NCBI RefSeq assembly: GCF_022606295.1
Contig: NZ_JAHHZS010000008.1
Location: 62,001 to 126,000 of the forward strand
Reading direction: 5' to 3'
Source: Arthrobacter bambusae
Lineage (GTDB): Bacteria > Actinomycetota > Actinomycetes > Actinomycetales > Micrococcaceae
Length of the DNA stretch: 64,000 nt
Of this stretch, positions 1 to 7,349 are shown piece after piece. Under the pieces are notes generated by a model. It saw nothing but the letters and a program-made list of their open reading frames with translations, did no database searches and had not been told where the DNA came from. Made by a program: the position numbers and the translations under genes. The first letter of the stretch is position 1; each line of letters opens with the position of its first letter.

Positions 1-926
1 AAGGGGTCGCCGGGGCGCCCGACGCGTATGGGCGCCACCATGACGGCACCGAAAACGGGGACATAGGGGAGGAGTTCCAGGGCCAGGGTGTAAAGGCGCC
101 GGTCCGTCCTGGGACGCGGGGCGTAAGGGACCAAAGGGGCAACGGCTATCAGCAGGAACGCCGCGATCCACCCTGCTGCCAAGGGTGTTCCGGTGAGCCC
201 AGTGACTCCGTCGGAAGTCTGGTCCACGTAGGTGCTGTCAGTGATCGCCAGGACCAGGAGGCCGCCACCCAGGCAGGCCCACCTGAGGCGCTCGCCGGGT
301 GCCGTCCGCATGGTGAGCATGAGGACAAGGGAAACCATCACGATATCGGCAACGGGATAGGCAAGGCCGGTGAGGTGGACGAGGGGGTCCGGCCCCTCGG
401 CCTTGTACATGGAACCGAGGACGGTGGCCCAGCTGATGAACAGCACCGCGGAGGCGATCACTGCCGCATCAAGGAGTCCGCGCAGGAAAGCAACACGGGA
501 AACCCTGGGACGCGGGAACAAGTAGAGGCCGATCGCGGCCGGGATCGAATAGCCGACGAATGCGGCATCTGCTGCGGATGGGTAGGGATAGTTGTGGTCA
601 AGCGTCAGCCCGTAGAAGGTCCAGATTGATTGACCGATGGTCCAGATCAGCGTGGCCAGCGCCATGACCCACCATGCGCGGGAGCTTTCGTCTTTGCGTC
701 GGGCCGCGCGGGCGCAACTGACCGTGGCGAGCAGCACCGCCGCCAGGATGGCGAGATCCCCGGCGGACTGGGCCGCGGACGTCCCGTGGTTGATTCCGAG
801 AACCATCGCCAGGACGGCAACTGCGGCACCGGCGGCAATGACCGCCCACAGCAGGGTGGGCTTTCGCAACCCGTAGCCGCTCATGCCGATGGCCGGAGCG
901 TCGCGGCGCTCATCAAGATATTGCAT
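1..926 (-). CDS. Membrane sensor/signalling protein, N-terminal part (cut by window edge)
   Basis: The gene reads leftward from an ATG at 926, with a GGGGGAT ribosome site just upstream, and stays open to the window edge, so only about 308 residues are seen. The visible part is almost entirely membrane: eight or nine hydrophobic helices with short loops and a very short N-terminal tail. The pattern WxxGQSxWxxYGL followed by YPSAADAAFVGYSIP recalls the integral-membrane sensor region found ahead of GGDEF/EAL domains in many actinobacterial cyclic-di-GMP proteins. I infer a membrane-anchored signalling protein of that kind. The catalytic part would lie outside the window, so the output domain is unproven. 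Confidence 0.7.
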   Translation of the reverse strand, partial: MQYLDERRDAPAIGMSGYGLRKPTLLWAVIAAGAAVAVLAMVLGINHGTSAAQSAGDLAILAAVLLATVSCARAARRKDESSRAWWVMALATLIWTIGQSIWTFYGLTLDHNYPYPSAADAAFVGYSIPAAIGLYLFPRPRVSRVAFLRGLLDAAVIASAVLFISWATVLGSMYKAEGPDPLVHLTGLAYPVADIVMVSLVLMLTMRTAPGERLRWACLGGGLLVLAITDSTYVDQTSDGVTGLTGTPLAAGWIAAFLLIAVAPLVPYAPRPRTDRRLYTLALELLPYVPVFGAVMVAPIRVGRPGDP

Positions 927-1014
927 GCGATCCCCCAGCTGGATCTGACAATGCGGGGCTGTATTAGGTTAAACCAAACTTTGCCACCAGTCGCCTGAAA
1001 GCTCTACTGGTTCT

Positions 1015-1431
1015 TCATCTTTGGGCGAGCAAGGGCAGCACGTGGTCGGTCAGGAGGGGAGCCAAATCGTCCGGAAGTTCGGCAGAGAGATCCAACCAGC
1101 GGATCTCTGCGATCTCGGCCGAAGGATGGGCTTCCCACGTTCCCGGTGCCGTGAAGACGGTGGCTTCGATGTCGGTGGCGGCCTCGTTCGCAGCGGCAGC
1201 GAGCCAGCTCCCCAAGGGCTCCAGCCCGGCCGGATCGACGTCGATTCCGACTTCCTCGGCCAGCTCGCGGGATGCCGCCTCCGCCGCTGTTTCACCTGGT
1301 TCGGGCTTGCCTCCCGGGTGCATGAACTTGTCCGTGCCGCGCTTGCGCACCGTCAGCAGCCGTCCGGCGTCGTCGTAGACGCAGACCGCGCTGACCACAA
1401 TCAGGTCCTTTGCTGGGCGGTTGCGGGTCAT
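1015..1431 (-). CDS. Nudix hydrolase
   Basis: A 138-residue Nudix-family hydrolase, expected to cleave nucleoside-diphosphate-X substrates with a divalent metal. The Nudix box GX5EX7REUXEEXGU is intact near residues 40-62, including RELAEEVG. The N-terminal strand VVSAVCVYDDAGRLLTVRK is typical of the fold. Its ATG overlaps the stop of the upstream DUF6314 gene by four bases (ATGA), so the two are translationally coupled. The family spans many substrates and nothing here fixes which one; a mutator or ADP-ribose type is possible. Confidence 0.88.
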   Translation of the reverse strand: MTRNRPAKDLIVVSAVCVYDDAGRLLTVRKRGTDKFMHPGGKPEPGETAAEAASRELAEEVGIDVDPAGLEPLGSWLAAAANEAATDIEATVFTAPGTWEAHPSAEIAEIRWLDLSAELPDDLAPLLTDHVLPLLAQR

Positions 1432-1883
1432 TGCTCTCTCCTTAGCCGGGATTCCAGCAGCAAGTCCTTGGCCGGTCCCTGGACGTCCCAGGCGTAGCTG
1501 AAAGCGTCCAGTCCGCCCCAGAGGTAATTGACCTTGTAGTCATCGGGATCGCACCAGTGGCTGTCCTCGTTGGCGTGGTCTCGGAAGCTCATGCGGTGGA
1601 AGGGCTTCCCGTCCGGGAAATAGACGTCCATGGCGGCGGGGGAGTCGCCGGGCCGCAGGAGGTATTCGCGGAAGGCCGGACCCGTGTGGGTGGCCCAGGT
1701 CATGGTGCCGTCTTCGCGAAGGGCGAGGCCGCCGTCGGGGGTTCCTGAATAGCGCACGACGCCGGTGAACGTGCCTCGGGCGCCGCTCGCGCGGTCCCAC
1801 AGGGACCGTTCCACGGTCCAGCTGCCCAGCAGGTAGGCCCGCAGGTCTTGCGTCGGAGACGATTCGCGCAGCTGGTCTTTCAA
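1428..1883 (-). CDS. DUF6314 family protein
   Basis: A 151-residue protein matching the actinobacterial DUF6314 pattern: AYLLGSWTVER near the N terminus, then FTGVVRYS, and HWCDPDDYKVNY in the C-terminal half. The fold is lipocalin-like, possibly binding a small ligand; no enzymatic function is known to me. The only possible start is a TTG at 1883, two bases from the 3' end of the tRNA-Arg gene, with an in-frame stop inside the tRNA. There is no room for a ribosome site on a processed transcript, so the gene may be leaderless or start further in. It is coupled to the Nudix gene downstream. Confidence 0.7.
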   Translation of the reverse strand: MKDQLRESSPTQDLRAYLLGSWTVERSLWDRASGARGTFTGVVRYSGTPDGGLALREDGTMTWATHTGPAFREYLLRPGDSPAAMDVYFPDGKPFHRMSFRDHANEDSHWCDPDDYKVNYLWGGLDAFSYAWDVQGPAKDLLLESRLRREQ

Positions 1884-1884
1884 G

Positions 1885-1957
1885 TGCCCTCGATTGGAAT
1901 CGAACCAACGACACCGGCTTTAGGAGAGCCGTGCTCTATCCACTGAGCTACGAGGGC
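1885..1957 (-). tRNA. tRNA-Arg (anticodon CCT)
   Basis: The reverse strand folds as a complete 73-nt cloverleaf. The acceptor stem GCCCTCG pairs with CGAGGGC, followed by discriminator A. The D arm is GCTCAGTGGATAGAGC. The anticodon stem CGGCT/AGCCG encloses loop CTCCTAA, giving anticodon CCT. The T arm carries GGTTCGATTCC. CCA is not encoded. The tRNA reads AGG, a minor arginine codon in GC-rich genomes. Confidence 0.96.
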
Positions 1958-2098
1958 CTGTGCACGTGCTGGAAGCTCCGGGGAGCCGCTGGCCGGGCAC
2001 GCATACAAGCATACAAGCTGCCGGGGCGCCCCCCGAACACCGCCGCGGGCAACAGGGGCGGCGCGGCAGAGGGGCGGGCTGAGGCTAGGCTGGCCCGC

Positions 2099-2860
2099 AT
2101 GAGAGAGCAGATGACGGTGCCGGCCGCATCCGGCGACCACCTCCCGGACCTGGGGACCATCCGCTCCAACATCGGAGGCTGGGCCCATTTGAGCGTGGTG
2201 CAGTATTTCGTGGCCGAATCGGCGGTGATAGAAGCCTGGCGCGGCCCCGAGCCCTACGATCGCCGGACCGGTTTCATCAGCGATCTTGGCGCGCTCAAAT
2301 GCGGGATCTACGAACACCGCGACGTCTGTTCGCCCCTTCACTTGCTCATGAATGCCTCCTTCGTGGTGCAGGGCCTGGCGTTGCTCTTCGGGGCGTTGCT
2401 GCTTAGTTCCGCGCTCCTGTGCATCGCGGCCCGTCCCGGCGTGCGGATCCTGCAAGGCGCCGGCTACCGCAAAGCGTGGCCCACCGCCGTCGCGGTCCGT
2501 GTCTTGACGGGGATCTCCGGGCTGGGGACCGTGGTTGTTGGTTTTGTGCCGGAGGACCTGGGGTCTCCCTTCCACTTCGTGGGCGCCCTCATGTTCTTCA
2601 TCGGAGGTGCATTCGCCCTGGTGCTCCTCGGAGTGCTCTGGCTGCCGCATACTCCCATGAGCTGGTTCATCCTGGTATGCGGAACGCTGACCCTGGGCGC
2701 CCTCGTGGTCGGTGGGCTGACGCGGATGGATGTCCCCGAACCCGGAACCTTGGAACGCCTGATGGGCTATCCGGTCACGATCGGATTTTCCGCCGCAGGG
2801 CTGGTGGTGGCGCAAAGGGTCCGGGACGTACGGCGAACGGCGCGGCTTGCAAAACGCTGA
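2099..2860 (+). CDS. DUF998-like multi-spanning membrane protein
   Basis: A 253-residue integral membrane protein of unknown function. It has a hydrophilic N-terminal stretch, a first segment with ISDLGALKCG and a cysteine pair, then about five further membrane helices (near residues 75-100, 120-135, 150-170, 180-200 and 215-235) and a basic tail. The layout and the ISDLG motif resemble DUF998 proteins. I chose the ATG at 2099 because the open frame upstream runs through the antisense of the tRNA and has no membrane or family character. A second ATG four codons on is an alternative. It is monocistronic. Confidence 0.75.
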   Translation: MREQMTVPAASGDHLPDLGTIRSNIGGWAHLSVVQYFVAESAVIEAWRGPEPYDRRTGFISDLGALKCGIYEHRDVCSPLHLLMNASFVVQGLALLFGALLLSSALLCIAARPGVRILQGAGYRKAWPTAVAVRVLTGISGLGTVVVGFVPEDLGSPFHFVGALMFFIGGAFALVLLGVLWLPHTPMSWFILVCGTLTLGALVVGGLTRMDVPEPGTLERLMGYPVTIGFSAAGLVVAQRVRDVRRTARLAKR

Positions 2861-3137
2861 GTTTTCGCGGGTAGCCTCATGTCAGCGAGTGGGTGGTCTT
2901 TGCATTATCATGAGTGCACTCACCGGAAAGGCGCCGGGCTGAGGGTTCCACGCAGTTTTGGCGCAGACTAGATTGACCGATACGGCAGAACATAGGACCC
3001 ATGACTCATCAGCTTGTTCGGCGTGGTCCGGGACACGCAGGCGTTATTTTCCCCATAGGGGCAGGATCCGGCCTTTCGGGTCGTGCCCTTTGGAACGCTC
3101 ACGGGCCGATCGCCCGACGGCGGCAGGCCGCACGACG

Positions 3138-3584
3138 ATGAGCGCCCGGACACTGCCCGCCCGGGATTGCACGCTTCCCGATGACGCTTCGGAGCCTTCA
3201 GCCGAAGTCGTGACGGCCCTCGCCGATCAGATCACCGTCGACTTGGCGGCGGACGGGATTGTCGAGGTCACCCTGCCGCCGAACTCGGTCGTCCGCTCGC
3301 CGGAAGCCCGGGCGGCCGCGGCGGCCGTTCGCATGTTTGCGGACGGCCGGAGGCTTCCGCTGCTACTCAGAGTGACCGGAGTACTGTCCGTCACCGACGA
3401 CGCGCGCCTGACGTACACGAATTCCGTGGCTGTTTCAGCCTGTGCCCTCTTAGGGGAGAGTCCTGTGGACCGTGTGATTGCACATTTTCTCCTTCGCGCG
3501 AAGCCAGGCTCCCTCCCGGGACAGTTCTTCACCTCAGAGGCGGAGGCCCGTGACTGGTTGAGAGAGCACCACCGTGAACCATGA
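3138..3584 (+). CDS. Small STAS/SEC14-like protein coupled to a GGDEF-EAL gene
   Basis: A 148-residue soluble protein. The core from about residue 30 (VDLAADGIVEVTLPP, then PLLLRVTGV, then AVSACALLGESPVDRVIAHFLL and a final SEAEARDWL) matches a family of small STAS/SpoIIAA-like proteins (DUF7793 type) frequent in Arthrobacter. The end 'F-T-S-E-A-E-A-x-x-W-L' is typical of SpoIIAA-like domains. The stop overlaps the next gene's GTG start by 11 bases, so the product is probably made together with the cyclic-di-GMP protein and may regulate it. The ribosome site before the ATG is weak, so the start is uncertain. The role is inferred. Confidence 0.65.
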   Translation: MSARTLPARDCTLPDDASEPSAEVVTALADQITVDLAADGIVEVTLPPNSVVRSPEARAAAAAVRMFADGRRLPLLLRVTGVLSVTDDARLTYTNSVAVSACALLGESPVDRVIAHFLLRAKPGSLPGQFFTSEAEARDWLREHHREP

Positions 3585-5094
3585 GCCCCAGGACCCGCGA
3601 CTCCTTGCCCTTGTTGAAGGGGTGGTGCGGATTGCCGACGGCGACCTCAGCACGAGGATCCCGGTCTCCGGCCCGCGGGACGAAGTGGCTGCCGTCATTA
3701 CCGGGATCAACCTCATGGCCGACGATCTTCAAGCCATCTACCAGGAGCTCGAGGAACGGGTCGAAAGCCGGACTGCCATGCTGCGCGAGGCCCAGATCGA
3801 ACTCGAAAGGATGGCGCTCACTGATCCGCTGACTCAATTGGCCAACCGCACGGCACTCGAAAGGGCGCTGAACCATGAACTCGTTGAGTCCGAGAGGGGT
3901 GAGCTCCCGCCGGCGTTGCTCGTTTTGGACTTGAACTCATTCAAGGGGATCAACGACACCTTGGGCCACGGCGCAGGGGACACCGTCTTGAAGGTCACTG
4001 CAAGGCGCCTGATCTCAGCGGTCCGCGACACTGACATGGTGGCCAGGCTCGGCGGCGACGAATTTGCCGTCATGCTGCCAAAATCCAATGCCGCGCATGC
4101 ACGGGGCGTCGCCAAGCGGATCCTCCGGGCCGTCGGTGAGAGCATCGACATCGGCGAAGTCCGGATCATCTGCGGCACCAGCATCGGGCTCCGGGTCGCG
4201 GAACCCGGACAGTCCGTGGACGACCTCGTCATGGAAGCCGATACAGCCATGTACGCGGCAAAGGCAGAGCAAGGGAGCAGCGTCAGGGTTTTCGAGCCGG
4301 CTTTGTTGTACGCGCGCCGGCTCCAAGGACTCATGATCTCGGAACTGCGTGAAGCCATCCGCACAGATCAGCTGGTCCTCCATTTCCAGCCTGTTGTCGA
4401 GTTGGCCTCGGGCAGGATTGAAGGCGCTGAGGCGCTGGTGCGATGGAACCACCCCGAAAGGGGATTGTTGATGCCGGATGCCTTCATCCCGCTGGCCGAG
4501 GAAACCGGAATCATCCTCGACCTCGGGTATTGGGTCCTTCGGCGGGCAATGCAGCAACTGCGCGAATGGCAGGACGGCCCGGGGGTGGCCGAAGACTTCA
4601 GCATGCGGGTCAATATTTCAACAACGGAACTTCAAAGCCTGGAATTGATCGAGCACGTCCGGGAAGTGCTCGCCGAAACCGGAGTGGAAGCATCCAAGCT
4701 GGTCATCGAGCTGACGGAGTCAATGGCGGTGAACGGCAGCGACATCGACAGATACTCGCTGACCGGCCTCCGGCGTCTGGGCATCCGCTTGGAAATCGAC
4801 GACTTCGGCACGGGCTATTCGTCGATCAGCTACCTGCGCAGCCTTCCCGTCAACGTGGTCAAGATCGACCGCTCCCTCATCCAGGACCTGGGCAAGGACG
4901 AGAAGGAACGGAACTTTGTGGCGGCCGTTCTCCAACTCATTCATGCGTGCGGAATGCAGGCCGTTGCCGAGGGCATCGAAACTGCAGAACAAGCGGCTGA
5001 GCTTGCCCGCCTGGGCTGCGCCAGTGGCCAGGGCTATTACTTTGGCCGGCCCATGGCAGCGGAAAAGTTTGCGGAACTGCTGCGGGGCGCCTGA
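3574..5094 (+). CDS. Cytosolic HAMP-GGDEF-EAL cyclic-di-GMP protein
   Basis: A 506-residue protein with both cyclic-di-GMP domains. A HAMP-like segment (residues 10-60, GDLSTRIPVSG) leads by a short helix into GGDEF (about 75-240) and then EAL (about 255-500). The diguanylate cyclase signature GGDEF is intact in ARLGGDEFAVML. The phosphodiesterase domain retains EALVRW, NIS, ELTES, DDFGTGYSS and AEGIET, so it looks active. There is no transmembrane segment although HAMP normally follows one, so the protein should be cytosolic and probably takes its signal from a partner, perhaps the overlapping STAS-like protein. It starts at a GTG inside the previous gene and ends at a strong terminator. Confidence 0.93.
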   Translation: MNHEPQDPRLLALVEGVVRIADGDLSTRIPVSGPRDEVAAVITGINLMADDLQAIYQELEERVESRTAMLREAQIELERMALTDPLTQLANRTALERALNHELVESERGELPPALLVLDLNSFKGINDTLGHGAGDTVLKVTARRLISAVRDTDMVARLGGDEFAVMLPKSNAAHARGVAKRILRAVGESIDIGEVRIICGTSIGLRVAEPGQSVDDLVMEADTAMYAAKAEQGSSVRVFEPALLYARRLQGLMISELREAIRTDQLVLHFQPVVELASGRIEGAEALVRWNHPERGLLMPDAFIPLAEETGIILDLGYWVLRRAMQQLREWQDGPGVAEDFSMRVNISTTELQSLELIEHVREVLAETGVEASKLVIELTESMAVNGSDIDRYSLTGLRRLGIRLEIDDFGTGYSSISYLRSLPVNVVKIDRSLIQDLGKDEKERNFVAAVLQLIHACGMQAVAEGIETAEQAAELARLGCASGQGYYFGRPMAAEKFAELLRGA

Positions 5095-5130
5095 ACGCAC
5101 TTACTCCCGCGACGGAAGAACGGCAACAGA

Positions 5131-5160
5131 AAGGCACCGGACCCAAGGTCCGGTGCCTTT
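5131..5160. terminator. Bidirectional intrinsic terminator
   Basis: A perfect 12-bp stem (AAGGCACCGGAC) with a five-base loop ends in TTT on the plus strand and AAA-rich sequence on the other side. It lies between the stop of the GGDEF-EAL gene and the convergent stop of the repeat-peptide gene, so it can end transcripts from both sides. Confidence 0.85.
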
Positions 5161-5169
5161 CAGGTGGAA

Positions 5170-5457
5170 CTAGTTGGACGGAGTGGAGTTGGGCCACCAG
5201 CCGATTGCCTGGGGTGACACCTGGGTGGTGGCGTTGGGCCACCAGCCGATTGCCTGTGCCGCACCCTGGGTAGCGGCGTTGGGCCACCAGCCGATTGCCT
5301 GTGCCGCACCCTGGGTGGCGGCGTTGGGCCACCAGCCAATGGCTACGGAGGAATCCTGCGACGGGCCCTGGCCGCTGGCGGACACCGCTGCCGAGCCGGT
5401 AATGCCCGCGAGCAAGATTGCTGCTGCCGCGAGGAGGGCGGCGAAAGTTCTTTTCAT
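5170..5457 (-). CDS. Secreted peptide with four AIGWWPN tandem repeats
   Basis: A 95-residue precursor that I do not recognise from any named family. The N terminus MKRTFAALL followed by an alanine/leucine-rich core and GSAAVSASG is a clear Sec signal peptide, likely cleaved near residue 25-28. The mature part is four copies of a 15-residue unit, AIGWWPNAATQGAAQ, with slight drift in the last two and a short tail STPSN. Each copy starts after Gln. The ATG at 5457 has AGGAG eight bases upstream; a longer frame upstream lacks a ribosome site. It faces a divergent TPR-like gene. It may be a multi-copy signalling peptide or a small surface protein; function is unknown. Confidence 0.82.
   Translation of the reverse strand: MKRTFAALLAAAAILLAGITGSAAVSASGQGPSQDSSVAIGWWPNAATQGAAQAIGWWPNAATQGAAQAIGWWPNATTQVSPQAIGWWPNSTPSN
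5187..5345 (-). repeat. 45-bp tandem repeat inside the peptide gene
   Basis: The sequence GGGCCACCAGCC recurs at 5191, 5236, 5281 and 5326, exactly 45 bases apart, encoding the AIGWWPN units on the minus strand. The two central copies are nearly identical at DNA level, including silent positions, which points to recent duplication or gene conversion. Confidence 0.95.
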
Positions 5458-5519
5458 GCGAAAGCTCCTGATAGTTTTTGTGACTGATGCGACTGAAGTG
5501 AACAAAGTGAAGCACGCTC

Positions 5520-5548
5520 ATTATAAGAGTAACGACACGCCGTGTCAT
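5520..5548 (-). promoter_or_regulatory. Promoter and palindromic operator of the repeat-peptide gene
   Basis: On the minus strand there is a perfect -10 TATAAT (5520-5525), a 17-base spacer and an ATGACA -35 (5543-5548). Overlapping the -35 is the perfect palindrome GACACG-C-CGTGTC (5534-5546). The transcript would begin near 5513, about 55 bases before the ATG. The palindrome also lies just upstream of a plausible plus-strand promoter (TTGGTC at 5555, GCTAAT at 5579) for the TPR gene, so one regulator could control both genes. Confidence 0.7.
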
Positions 5549-5630
5549 CAATGCTTGGTCGGCATCTTCCAAAATCGTGCTAATTGCCCTTCCGCGTCTC
5601 GACGAAGTGTCTCAGGGACATAATGGAGCT

Positions 5631-6671
5631 ATGCGAGAAAAAAAGGTTGCGCCGGCGTACGCTGCGGTGGAGCTTGAGGCGAGGGAGCACCGCGCCAGCC
5701 ATGATTTCACCAAGGCTGCCGACGGCGCGCGTTCGGCCGCCGATATTGCCCGCGACGAGGGCGATTCCACGGGCTGGTGGAACATGACCTTCCTGCAAGC
5801 CGAGAACCTTCTCGACGCCGGTGATTTCGCCGAGTGCACTGCCTTGGCGAGATCCCTTTCCGAGGCATCGTTGGCTGCAGCCTCACCCCAGCACAGGGCC
5901 AGGGCACTCATTTTGATGGCGAACTCCCTGCGGAGTGAAGGACTTCTGGAGATGGCGACGGCGGCCGCGGCGTCGGCTGTGGGCTTGGTCGATGATGACG
6001 CAGACATGGAAATCGACGTCCATGCACGGCAGGCTCTGATCGCGACGTATGGCGAATCCGGAAAGCTTGAGGAGGCTTGGGAGGAGTGCCTTTCGCTCTC
6101 GGAAAGAATCTCCGATGAGATGGATGACCAACTGGCCGGCAAGGCGTACTGGGTCATCGGCAATGTGGCATTCCTCTGCGACAAGGTCGCTGAGGGCCTC
6201 CATTACCATGAACTCGCCGCGGAGACTTTTTCCCCGTCACGGAACCTGGACGTCTGGGCCAAGTTCAACAAGGCATCGGCGGCGATGAGGCTGGCGGCGG
6301 ACGTGGCTGACGCCGCCACCTTGCGGTGCATCGAACGTGCCGAACTTGCCACGGATGTTGTCGGGGGGAGCGAAGAGGAAATTCTCCTGCTTCGCCTCAA
6401 CCGCGCGCATTGGAACTACCTGGCAGGAGACGCCGGAGCGGCGCTTGAGCTGCTGGGCGAAATCAGCGGCAGCGCAGATCAGCTGCCTTCGCAGATCGCG
6501 GGCGAAATATTCCTCTTGATGGCGCGTGCCCAAGCCGATACCGGGAGCAAGCAGGCGGCCAAGGAAAGCCTGGTCGAAGCCGCTGACCGCTTCGACAAGG
6601 CAGGCGCCCACCAGCGTGCTCTCCAAGCCAGGGAGATGCTCGCGCCGGGGAGCGGCTCGGATCAGGAGTAG
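5631..6671 (+). CDS. TPR-like all-helical protein divergent from the repeat peptide
   Basis: A 346-residue, alanine- and leucine-rich, predicted all-helical protein with degenerate tetratricopeptide-type repeats. Examples are DFTKAADGARSAADIARDEGD near residue 20, KLEEAWEECLSL near 155 and QAAKESLVEAADRFDKAGAHQRALQAREML at the C terminus. There is no signal peptide, membrane segment or recognisable helix-turn-helix, so it is probably cytosolic. Such TPR proteins bind peptides or partner proteins; peptide-pheromone receptors of the Rap type have this architecture without a DNA-binding domain. The ATG at 5631 has GGAG just upstream. The pairing with the divergent AIGWWPN peptide suggests, but does not prove, a functional link. 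Confidence 0.72.
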   Translation: MREKKVAPAYAAVELEAREHRASHDFTKAADGARSAADIARDEGDSTGWWNMTFLQAENLLDAGDFAECTALARSLSEASLAAASPQHRARALILMANSLRSEGLLEMATAAAASAVGLVDDDADMEIDVHARQALIATYGESGKLEEAWEECLSLSERISDEMDDQLAGKAYWVIGNVAFLCDKVAEGLHYHELAAETFSPSRNLDVWAKFNKASAAMRLAADVADAATLRCIERAELATDVVGGSEEEILLLRLNRAHWNYLAGDAGAALELLGEISGSADQLPSQIAGEIFLLMARAQADTGSKQAAKESLVEAADRFDKAGAHQRALQAREMLAPGSGSDQE

Positions 6672-6689
6672 CCTCGACGGGCCGGCCTG

Positions 6690-7325
6690 TCAGGCGCTCT
6701 TGGAACGCCGCCTCCCCAGGAATACAGCCGCGACGCCAGCCAAAAGGCTTAGCAGGAATAGTACCCAGCCCACAACGGTGAGGGTGGAAGCCAACGCCAC
6801 CTGGCCGGCGTCGGGCGTTGCGGTCCCCAGCGCGGCGTCGACCGCCACGTTGCCGCACAAGCGGACCACCGCGAACAGCAGGGGAGCAGCCCACAGGGCC
6901 CACCGCATCGCCTTCGCGGCCACATTGGTGCCAATGAGCAGAAGCCAGGTGAAACCGAAGATCAGCGGAAACAGCGTTCCGGCGGTCTTGTGGATGTAGC
7001 TGAGCTGTCCGCGGGCGTCGTCGGTCATGGCGCCATGCAATTGATGGACATAGTCGGTGGAGAACCCGCCGACAAGTGAATCGGGCATGGCCATGCCGCC
7101 GGATAACTGGGTCATCTGGTTCAGGGTCAGGAGGTGCACATACCAGAACAGGAACAGGCTGGCCACGACCCCGGCGATCACGATGAGGCGGCCGTTGTTC
7201 TGCGCCTTCTCAGGGCCCTGCTGGGCGGTGGGATTGATCACCGACGGCAAGTGGTGCTGGGGCACGGCGGCATTGGCACCGTGCTTCTTGATGCGTTGGG
7301 CTGGGGTCTTGGCCATGTCATTCAT
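6690..7325 (-). CDS. Membrane protein of unknown function
   Basis: A 211-residue protein with a basic N-terminal region (residues 1-45) and about four membrane helices (near 46-65, 115-135, 140-160 and 178-202), ending in GRRRSKSA. A loop of about 50 residues between the first two helices contains SGGMAMPDSLVGGF and is probably extracytoplasmic. I do not recognise a family. The ATG at 7325 is preceded by GGCGGG; a second ATG lies three codons in. Reading further upstream only gives the antisense of the neighbouring phosphatase gene. It is convergent with the TPR gene and divergent from the phosphatase. Confidence 0.75.
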   Translation of the reverse strand: MNDMAKTPAQRIKKHGANAAVPQHHLPSVINPTAQQGPEKAQNNGRLIVIAGVVASLFLFWYVHLLTLNQMTQLSGGMAMPDSLVGGFSTDYVHQLHGAMTDDARGQLSYIHKTAGTLFPLIFGFTWLLLIGTNVAAKAMRWALWAAPLLFAVVRLCGNVAVDAALGTATPDAGQVALASTLTVVGWVLFLLSLLAGVAAVFLGRRRSKSA

Positions 7326-7349
7326 TATCCCGCCACATAAGCTGGACCC

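Noticed and set aside
1931..2098. N-terminal extension of the DUF998-like protein
   Set aside because: The extra 56 codons start in the antisense of the tRNA and have no hydrophobic or family character; ATG 2099 gives a normal protein.
2958..3137. A 60-residue N-terminal extension of the STAS-like protein
   Set aside because: The sequence is arginine/serine-rich with no similarity to the fold, and the region looks like a leader or promoter.
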